Of a DNA stretch of 64,000 nucleotides, positions 49,444 through 64,000 are shown one piece after another. Numbering within the stretch: position 1 is the stretch's first letter; every line of letters starts with the position of its first letter. Position numbers and translations under genes: made by a program. The DNA comes from Acanthococcus lagerstroemiae (lineage: Eukaryota > Arthropoda > Insecta > Hemiptera > Eriococcidae). The notes beneath the pieces were generated by a model. It was not told where the DNA came from. It did not search any database and was given only the letters and a program-made list of their open reading frames with translations. The stretch covers positions 9,548,001 to 9,612,000 of the forward strand of contig CM063114.1 of NCBI GenBank assembly GCA_031841125.1, read 5' to 3'.

Positions 49444-49900
49444 CAGGGCTGACAAGCTAAAGCGAATGATTGGCTTAGCAGAAGAAGAAGCCGTATTTGA
49501 TTGGCTTGTGAAGCTAATTAAAAGCCAATCCTTCAAAAAGCATTAAGCCAATAAAAAGCCGATCAATTTATCAAAGCAGCACAAGCCAATGAATTTTTTT
49601 TTTTTTTCTTCTTCTAGGACGACGAATCTAAGTACACTCATAAGATAGAGTTTTTGACGTTTTTGCGTGTCAGTTCGATCTATGATAGAAAAGAGCGACA
49701 TTTTCGAACTGTACGGGTGATTCTATCATAGTAAATGGACATGTAACTCGCTAATTAAGCCAAAAGCCAATCATGAACGGCTGGAAGCAGTTGATGAAAT
49801 TATGAAAAAGCAATTCCCAAGCTAATCAAAATCGGCCATTGGCTTGTAAGCCAATCGTGAAGTTTAAGCCAATGATGATTGGCTTAAAACTGATAAGTAG
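49444..49900. mobile_element. Nested element with AAGCCAAT/ATTGGCTT motif array
   Basis: Starts CAGGGCTGACAAGCTAAAGC. At least a dozen AAGCCAAT or ATTGGCTT words lie on both strands to about 49880, interrupted by a T-rich tract at 49588. The right terminus is not certain (near CTGATAAGTAG, about 49898). Confidence 0.6.
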
Positions 49901-49975
49901 TTCTGTCATTATGATAAAATTTCTAAAATTCAATTGTCATTTTGTTTTGTTATGTCTAACAACACTGATGGTCAT

Positions 49976-50568
49976 CGCCCTCTATCGCCCTATTATCAGT
50001 CGACACAACACTAGCGCTCCTGTCCGTATTATTTTATTTATTGAAGAGTGAAAATGAAGTACTGTGAGTCAAAAGGGTCTTACTTTTGAGCATAAGAACA
50101 AGATATGAAACCTTTTTGAATTTAAATTCAAGAATGAAACCAGTGTAACCACTAACTTAGCGGCTTTCATTGTCAATATTGAGCTGAAAAGTTTCAAGAA
50201 TACTTACACTGATTTTGCAATTTAGCTAAACTTTTTTCTTTCAGCTCCGAACCCCAAAATAAAAGGGTGAGCAGCAGAATGCAAAATTGTTTGTTGAAAT
50301 GAAAAATTTTTCCTGTTCCTGTTGGAAGCTTGAGTTTAGATTATGTTAAACTTGCAAAGCTTTTACGTTGAGTAAATCGCGAAGTAAATCTACTTAAACT
50401 TCAAATGAGTTACTGTTGGTTGAATCGAATGATGTTTTTTCACCATTGTTCTTGTTTTTTCAAGTTTCCCTGATGTTTAATGGCCTTTACTTAATTTTTC
50501 GGCGATGTTGAAGGCTTGAAAGAACTCCTGAAATCCATTACTGCCGAGAACCTAAATACCATTGCAAG
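49976..50568. promoter_or_regulatory. U2SURP 5' flank
   Basis: Contains the likely promoter and 5' UTR of U2SURP. No TATA or initiator can be supported; AACCTAAATACCATTGCAAG precedes the ATG pair. Confidence 0.35.
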
Positions 50569-57298
<6,730 letters not shown>

Positions 57299-57723
57299 GT
57301 AAGTGCTAGTTTATTTTCTACGTTAACGTACTGGGCATATGTGCTGAGAAAATTTCAGTATGTCTTCATGTACATTTTGGTTATTGGCTCTGTTTTGGTT
57401 GGCTTCGTCGTCGTAAATTACGAAGCACAGTGCGGGTGAAAAGCCCAGAAGTCTGTAACAGTCCCCCCCGGTGGCGTTTCTTAATGATTCGAAGCTCTTG
57501 AAAGTTGAGGATAATTTCACTTAATTAGATGACGAAATGTTATGTTAACGCTTCCTGTTCTAGTGAGTCTTGAGTTCGGATGTGATTTAAGAGATTTTAT
57601 CGGTGGAAATTGAACGGGTTTCCATTTTTTTGAGGTGAAGTAAAATGAGGTATAGTGGTAGTGTGTTATAAGAATTTCAGTCTATTCCTATTTCTGGAAT
57701 GAACTTTTGATGGCTGTAATGCA
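57299..57723. other. Start of U2SURP intron 14
   Basis: Unique-looking sequence with no coding match to the rest of the CID domain. Confidence 0.5.
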
Positions 57724-59250
57724 GTAGAGGAAAGAGTCTTCAGCAAGTTTGAGAAAGCCTTGAAGAGTTTTAAAAAGTCTTAATGAAGTTTTAGAGAATT
57801 CCAATCGAAGTTGGAAAAATCTTACGGTATATGAAGTAAGTCTAAAGAGTCGTAAAGTGTTTTAAAAGAATTTTGGACAGTTTTGGATAGCCTTAAGCGA
57901 ATTTCAAAAGAACGAGTTTTGAACCAAGTCTAAGAGGGGGCCTTGGGTGGTCTTTATTGAGCACTGAAAAATTTTAGGTACTTTCGAACAGTCTTAGTCT
58001 TATAAAGGTCTTGAAGAGCCTTAATCTATTTTTCAGTAGTCCTGAATTGTATACGAATTTTGAACAACCTTACCGCGGTTTCAGTAAGTCGTATTTAATC
58101 ATTTATTCAACCCTTTTATTCACCCCCCCCCCCCCCGGTCAGTATCAATTTTTAGTAATCTTAGGTCTGGAGGAAGGAAAGAGTCTTCAGAAAGTTTGAG
58201 AAAGCCTTAAAGTGTTTCAAAAAGTCTTGATCGAGTGTTGAAGAATTCTAATCAAAGTTGGAAAAATCTTACGGTATATGAAGTAAGTCTAAAAGACTAA
58301 AAGAGTCGCAAAGTGTTCTAAAGAATTTTGAACAGTCTTGGCTAGCCTTGAACAAATTTCGAAAGAACGAGTTTTGAACAAGTCTGAGAGGGGGGCCTTG
58401 GATGGTCTTTAATGAGCATTGAAAAATGTTAAGTAGTTTCGAACAGTCTCAGAGTCTTTTGAAGGTCTTGAAGAGCCTTAATATATTTTTCAATAGTCCT
58501 AAATTGTATACAAATTTTGAACTACCTTACCGAGGTTTCAGTAAGTCGTATTTAATCATTTATTCAACCCCCTCCCCCTCTGACAGTATCACTTTTTAGT
58601 ATTCTTAGGTCCGAAGGAAGGTTAAGGAGTCTTGAAAAGTGTTAATCGAGTCTCGAAGGGTTCTAATCAAAGTTGGAAGTAAGTCTAAAAGAGCCGTAAC
58701 GTGTTCAATGCATCTTGAACAATCTTAGCTAGCCTTGAACAAATTTCGAAAGAACGTCAGGTCTTAAATGAGTCTCGAAGTATCCTGTATCAGTCTGCGA
58801 AAATCCCTGCAAGTTTTCTTTAACTCATGCAGGGTCCTAATAAGATCAGAAAGGATAATAAATCGTCGTTAATGAGTCTTGAAAAGTCCCCGAGTCCTTG
58901 ACAAGAGCCTGACAGAGTTTTCAACGAGTCTGAAAGTGGCTAAAAGTCTTGAATAAGCATTGAAAAATCTTGACTAGTTTCGAGGAGTCTCAGAGTCTGA
59001 TACGAATCCTAAAAAGCTCTAATCTAGTTTACTCAAAAGCATTGTGTAAACGTTGAATAATCTTACCGAGGTTTGAATCAGACGTATTTAATTGTTTATT
59101 CATCGTTCCCTCGACGGCATTACTTTTTAGCACTCTTCGGCTCGGGGAAGTGAGAGGATTTTCAAGGTCTGGAAACCCTCTAAAGAGATTAGAGCTAGTC
59201 TGGGAGAGTACAAGATTCTGGAATAAGCATTGAAGTATCTTCGTTAGCCT
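57724..59250. repeat. ~445-bp tandem macrosatellite, three to four copies
   Basis: Unit starts align at 57731, 58178 and about 58622 (AAAGAGTCTTCAG; CTTAGGT), spacing 447 and 444 bp, with a degraded fourth from about 59130. Each unit is itself full of 20-25 bp sub-repeats of the type AGTCTTGAA/AAGAGCCTTAA. Shared landmarks: CTTACGGTATATGAAGTAAG, TCAGTAAGTCGTATTTAATC and a C-run. Confidence 0.92.
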
Positions 59251-59954
59251 TAAGAACTACTTCTCGAAAGAGAAAAATTACTCACTCATGTGCCAGTGTG
59301 ACAACAAAAAATAATCCATATACTACTCTGTGTAGTTCAGACAATCAGTTCGGGCGTATTCTGAATAGCCTTTTCTTGTATTGCTTCGTGAATCCGCTAC
59401 TGAGGGCCACGTCATCGAAAGTGGTAGTTTTACTAGTGATATTATTGTTTAAAAAAAAAAAATTCAAAATTCTGAAGTACACGAAAAACATTACTTTACA
59501 TCGATGTTTGCAACTGAAATTAATTTTAAGTTAGAATTTTCTAAATTATTTTCATAATCTTAATCTTAGGGTTGTGTCTCTTCAGGCCTCTTATATAAGA
59601 TAATCAATTTCCAAAAAGGAAATTACTCAGTCAAGGGAGCAGATTATGTCATCAGAACAGCGTGAAAACCTGGGTGCAATTTCTAGAAGTATAGTTTTTT
59701 CAGCGCTCTCTTGAACTCTTGAATAAGTTACAATGTTTTTTAGGTGCCGCAATTGTTGGCAACATTTCCAGGAAGTTCATTTTCCCATCCATTTTCATAA
59801 GAATTCTTATCGAGTGAACATTCATTTTCGATTGGTCGTATTTTAGCCCCTTCGAAAGGAAGAATAGGCAAAGTTAACGAAAAATCTTGGACTAAAACAT
59901 CTTGTCTTACAAAACAAAGCAAATGTTTTAATTATAAATTGTATTGTTTGAGGT
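59251..59954. other. Intron DNA, nothing recognised
   Basis: AT-rich sequence without repeats or exons that I can support. Confidence 0.5.
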
Positions 59955-60387
59955 CAGGGACGTACCAATAGGTGGTAGGGGGCAATTTACCCTCCTCCTC
60001 CATAGGAATTTTTTCACTCAACCGTTGGGAAAATTTACCATTTCAGTCAGGCGGAGTTAGAAAAATCCAACGAGACAATTGAGAAGTTGGGAAGATCCAA
60101 CAAGAAGTTGAAGGTTTTTTTTTTTTGCTTTAATATTTGGGAATTTTGAGTTGAGCAATGTTGGAAGAACGAATGAAAACGAGAAAAAAACGGCTTGTTC
60201 TCATTCTCATAAACTTACCCTCCTCGCCCCATAGGCATTTTTTTCACTCAACAGTTGAGAAAATTTACCATTTCAGTCAGACGTAGTTGAAAAAATTCAA
60301 CGAGCTAATTGAGTTGAGAAGTTGGGAAGATCCAAAAAGAAGTCAAAGTTTTTTTTTCTCTTTAATATTTAGGAATTTTGAGTTGAG
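59955..60387. repeat. ~235-bp tandem duplication with CAGGGACGT-type end
   Basis: CAGGGACGTACCAATAGG opens the block. TTTTTCACTCAAC...AAATTTACCATTTCAGTCAG and GAGAAGTTGGGAAGATCCAA occur twice (about 60008-60110 and 60240-60332), as does GGAATTTTGAGTTGAGCA(A/G). A degenerate third trace lies near 61765. Confidence 0.8.
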
Positions 60388-62326
60388 CAGTGTTGGAAGA
60401 ACGAGAGAAGAAAAACGGCATGAGAACGATAACATGATAGGATTGAGAACGGAAACAGGAATGGGACAGGGAGAACCGTGCAGTTAGAGAACGAACAAAA
60501 ACGGGAACAAGATGGTTTTTGCATTCTTCCAACACCTTTGCAGCTGGAGCAAAGATAGAATTCTGAAAGCCTAAAACCAATTATATATTTTTTAAATGAA
60601 AAAATCAAACTGCAGTTCTGCAGCTAAGGTTCTATAGTTTTGCATTGGTATAATGGACCGCCATATTGATTCCCAAAAAGCCCAAACATCCTTGATCACA
60701 TGATCACCCGTTTGCAAACCAGTGTTGGAAGAACGCAAAAATCATCGTTCTCATTCCCATTTGTTCTTCTTTAACTGCATGGTTCTCATCCGTGTTCTTT
60801 GTTCTCCTTACCTTAAGATTATCAACGTTCTCGTTCCCATTCCCATATTGTTCCCGTAACAATTCCCGTTCTTGTTCCCACCTTGGTCCTGTTTTTGTTC
60901 CCGTTTCTCGTTCTTGTTCTGAGAACGAGAACATCTCGTTCTCGTTGGTTTTTCCAACATTGAAGTACTGTAGTTTGATTTTTTTCATTAAAAAAATATA
61001 TAATTGATGGTTTTAGGCTTTCAGAATTTTACCTTCACGCCAGCTGCAAAGGTGTTGGAAGAATGCAAAAATCATCTTGTTCCCGTTTTCGTTTGTTCTT
61101 CTCTTAACTGCATGGTTTTTATTCATGCTCCTCATTCTCCTTACCTTAATCATTACCAACGTTCCTGTTCTTGTTCTCATTCCCAACCGGGTCCTGTTCC
61201 CGTTTCCTGTTCTCATTCTCATTCTCAATCCCATCATGTTCTTGTTCTCATTATTGTTCTGAGAACGAGAACAAGAACATGCTGTTTTTCTTCTTGTTAT
61301 TGTGTGTTCTCCCGACACAGTCGCGAATTGGTGCGAGCGCGTTTGAGGATGCTCGGATTAACTTGGGAATCGAAATGGTGGTCCAGTATACCTGTGGGAA
61401 AACTATATTACTCTACTACAGCCAGTGTTGGAAGAACAAACGAGAAGAAAAATAGCATGTTCTGGTTCTCGTTCTCAGAACGTGAATGAGAACAAGAAAA
61501 TGATGGGATTGAGAATGAGAATGGGAAATGGGAACAGGAACGGGAATGAGAACAAGAACAATGTGGAAATGGGAACGTTGGTAATTTTAAGGTAAGGAGA
61601 ACAAAGAACGCAAATGAGAACCATTCAGTTAGAGCAGAACAACAAATGAAAACAGTGATGATTGTTGCGTTCTTCCAACACTGGAGGTGAGTAAGTTGAA
61701 ACAATCCCGCAAGTTAGAAGTGTTTTTTTTTTTTTTTTTTTTGCTTTTCTTGGTTTTGATGCTTAGGAATTTCGAGTTAAGCAAATTGGAACTGTCTCAA
61801 TTTCCCCCCCCCCTCCTTGCCCCAGGAAAAACTCTTCAGTATGTCCGTGCTTGAGGTTCAGTTAGAAAATAATATGTCCCCCCTCCCTCTGTTGTGGGAA
61901 TAGAAGTCATTGTTATCAGTACAATCCAATAGCCTGTAAGGAGGAAAGAAGTGTCTTCTTAGCTACGTCTTATTGATTACCGTAGAATTCTGTAAGTCTA
62001 AAACCATCAGTTATATATTTTACAAATGAAATAATCAACCTGCAGTACTCGGATGTTGAAAGAACAAACGAGAACAAAAAGAAAAACTGCATGTTCTCAT
62101 TCTTATTCTCAGAACAAGAATGAGAACGAGAACATGATGGAATTGAGAACAAGAATTAGAAACGGGAACAGGAACAGGACCAAGGTGGGAACAAGAAATG
62201 GTAACGAAAACGAGAATAGGAACGTTGGTAATTTTAAGTTGAGGAAAACAAAGAACATGAATGAGAACCATGCAGTTAGAGAAGAACGAAACGGGACCGA
62301 TGATTTTTGCGTTCTTCCAACACTGA
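60388..62326. repeat. Cluster of five CAGTGTTGGAAGAAC elements built of GAGAAC/GTTCTC words
   Basis: Copies at about 60388-60532, 60720-60963, 61050-61315, 61423-61683 and 62049-62325 begin CAGTGTTGGAAGAAC(G) and/or end GTTCTTCCAACACTG. Their interiors are irregular arrays of GAGAAC, GGGAAC, GAACAA and complements. A ~70-bp companion (TTATATATTTT with AAAATCAAACTGCAGT) accompanies them at about 60551-60620 and 61982-62045, and inverted at 60965-61050. ORFs rich in SCSH/LLTL are artefacts. Confidence 0.85.
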
Positions 62327-62434
62327 AGTTATCAGCTGTTTTGCAGCTTACACTTTCAGCTACAGATCTACATGCTTAGATCAATTTTGGCAAAAATTGT
62401 TAGTTAGCATAAGTGTCCATGACATCATCGATGG

Positions 62435-63319
62435 TTAACTTGAAACCAGGGTTGGCATTTTACATGAAAATGATATAAAATGAATGTAAAATGTAAAATG
62501 CACGGAAAGTGTAAAATCAATGTAAAATGCGAAAAAAAAAACATAATTGATGGTTTATAGATGATAATGATACGATAAGAAATGAGAATAAAAAATTGAA
62601 AAGGAATTATGAAATAAATAATTGAGATAAAATTAATTGAATTTTGACAGTAAAATAAAACAAATAGAATTGTTCAAGTAAAAATTGCTGACACTACAAA
62701 TTTTGATGAGTAATAACTTGCTTTTTTTTTAAATGGAATTTATATTATAAAATTTATTAATAATCATTTTTCGTCAATTTTTTTCTTTGAAAATTCTCAA
62801 TTTTACGTTTAAATTTTAAGAAGTTTGGCGAAAAGTGTTAAAATTTGTTTTGGCCTGAATTGTTCAATTTTTTAAAATTGTTTTATACTAATCTTTTGTA
62901 ATTCACATTCTATAAGACACTCTACTTGTTCATGAGTTACCTATAGTGAATTTGAAAAGTATAAATTATAAAATTGAATGATGAAGGAAATGATCATGTT
63001 TGACTGTAATTCCAGTTGTGTGCACGTTTTGAAAATTTTAATTGAAAAACGGAATTTTTTTTTTACTCATTTTGATTTATTTTACATTCATTTTACATTT
63101 TAAAAGTAAAATATAAAATAAAAAGTTATTTTACATGTAAAATGAGCATGTAAAAGGGAAAATATATATTACCTACCAATCAGGGGCGGAAATAGGAGGT
63201 GGCACGCCCCCTCCCCATGTTTCAAAGCGCCCCTAAATTTTATTATTTAAATTATTCTTAACATAGTCAGACTTTTCCGCGCCTGCTGCCAACCCCAGAT
63301 CGAGACATTAACTTGAAAC
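62435..63319. mobile_element. Element with CAGGGTTGGCATTTTAC end and TGTAAAATG arrays
   Basis: TTAACTTGAAAC occurs at 62435-62446 and 63308-63319. CAGGGTTGGC begins at 62447. ATTTTACAT/TGTAAAATG words crowd 62460-62530 and 63070-63165, i.e. both ends. The right terminus is unclear because another CAGGGGCGG-type end lies at 63181. Confidence 0.6.
63181..63240. mobile_element. CAGGGGCGGAAATAGG terminus of another element
   Basis: Resembles the start at 59955 (CAGGGACGTACCAATAGGTGG versus CAGGGGCGGAAATAGGAGG), followed by a GC-rich GGCACGCCCCCTCCCC. Only one end recognised. Confidence 0.45.
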
Positions 63320-64000
63320 TCAGATGTAGGGTCAAATGGTGTTGAGGTATACCAAAAAGGAAATCATTGATATCTCAGTCAAATCTTAACTAAATTATTT
63401 ATTTAAACCGTCAGTGGAAAGAGCATCACCCTGTGCACGAATGAAGACCAAGATCTAAAAAATCAGACTGTTGGAAGTGAAGATATATTTAAAAGAAAAA
63501 AGAGAAGCTGCTGTATCACTTAACAGCAGGGTGGCGTTAAGTGATACATCACAGAAAATTACAAAAAGTGTATCACAGAACGAATTTGACATTTTTAAAA
63601 TATCTTTACTGGGGCACGCAACCCGGAAAAATGTTTTCACACACCATGTTAATGATATTAATATTCAAAAGAATAATAATGATATGTAATGAAACTACTG
63701 ACTAGACTGACTTTGACTTACTGACAGGTTTTCGCTCAAGTATACTCAGTAGTATGACGTTATAGTAACATAAGTGGTGTGGTGGAACATACGGCGATGC
63801 ACACATGTCAAAGTGGCCCCTGAGACATCCCACCCTCGGTTCTGGAAACTACCCTTTCGAGTATCACATCAGTGGCCGGAGGGACGCTTCGAGGCCGGCC
63901 CGAGCCCCCATTTCGACATCTGGACTGACTGAATCAACACTTAATTCGCCTGCGAGTATCACACTCGTTGTATCAGCCTATATTCCCGTACGAGCATCAC
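63320..64000. other. Window end; no gene, short CGAG(T/C)ATCAC repeats
   Basis: 63838-63900 resembles the SINE body at 55672-55715 (CCTTTCGAG(T/C)AT-type). The last 150 bases repeat CGAGTATCAC and CGAGCATCAC. The rest of U2SURP is not seen. Confidence 0.45.

Larger units (their letters stand above)
49070..49975. mobile_element. 890-bp hAT-type non-autonomous element with 8-bp duplication ATGGTCAT
   Basis: The body 49078-49967 begins CAGTGTTGTTAGACAAA and ends TGTCTAACAACACTG, a 14-15 bp perfect terminal inverted repeat. ATGGTCAT is duplicated at 49070-49077 and 49968-49975. The arms are full of TTTTGTCAT/ATGACAAAA words echoing the ends. The centre carries a 4-fold array (GCTTAGCAT, 49222-49345) and a second motif block of AAGCCAAT/ATTGGCTT that opens with CAGGGCTGACAAGC at 49444, probably a nested element. 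Confidence 0.92.

Noticed and set aside
57724..59250. CRISPR-like periodicity
   Set aside because: Units are ~445 bp with no short identical repeats and unique spacers; the genome is eukaryotic.
60287..62379. Several overlapping ORFs rich in SCSH, LLTL or NENE repeats
   Set aside because: Translations of GAGAAC/GTTCTC arrays in repeat copies; open in many frames because the motif has no stop.
63455..63689. Overlapping 60-70 codon ORFs on both strands
   Set aside because: Does not match the missing U2SURP CID exons and shows no splice-site frame; treated as chance.

Overview
This is eukaryotic nuclear DNA, AT-rich and intron-rich, with short GT-AG introns and many transposable elements. Four conserved housekeeping genes can be rebuilt exon by exon, and their protein sequences look like arthropod, probably insect, orthologs. 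Hemiptera is a guess only. No bacterial operon, CRISPR array, functional tRNA or rRNA gene was found.

Layout. 1-9.3 kb is a repeat nest: two decayed copies of an element with a Mutator-like transposase domain and a YqaJ-type nuclease domain. One copy was split by a two-gene PIF/Harbinger transposon (5585-8911, 3-bp ATA target duplication), whose transposase exon was itself hit by a 397-bp MITE. 9.8-10.3 kb holds a mariner/Tc1-type transposase scrap. 10.27-11.12 kb is a LINE ORF1. 11.3-12.3 kb is a long ORF resembling a small RNA-virus capsid protein (candidate endogenous viral element). 12.2-15.7 kb is an abnormal homopolymer-inflated block that I read as bad consensus. 15.7-18.34 kb is an RTE-like LINE, followed directly by the 3' half of a ZBED5-like hAT transposase (to 19.56 kb). 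21.6-22.9 kb is an unprocessed Hsp60 pseudogene. 23.5-23.8 kb is a hAT-type MITE pair, and 24-26.3 kb a 5'-truncated LINE with a 15-bp target-site duplication. 26.4-28.2 kb contains a tandem ~580-bp duplication with paired splice signals and a possible small spliced minus-strand gene. 28.2-36.5 kb has no recognisable gene.

The gene-rich part is 36.5-57.3 kb: N-myristoyltransferase (minus, 11 coding exons), eIF2B subunit delta (minus, 8 exons), RpL19 (plus, 6 exons) and U2SURP/SR140 (plus, 14 exons in the window, continuing past it). They act in protein lipidation, translation initiation, the ribosome and U2 snRNP-linked splicing. They share no pathway beyond general gene expression. eIF2B-delta and RpL19 are divergent, about 1 kb apart.

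Introns and the 57.3-64 kb tail are filled with non-autonomous elements. Several have CAGGG/CAGTG ends, 8-bp target duplications (GGTAAAAG, AGATAAGG, ATGGTCAT) and interiors built from a short motif echoed from their own ends. There are also a 142-bp tandem array in inverted orientation, tRNA-derived SINE pieces and a ~445-bp macrosatellite.
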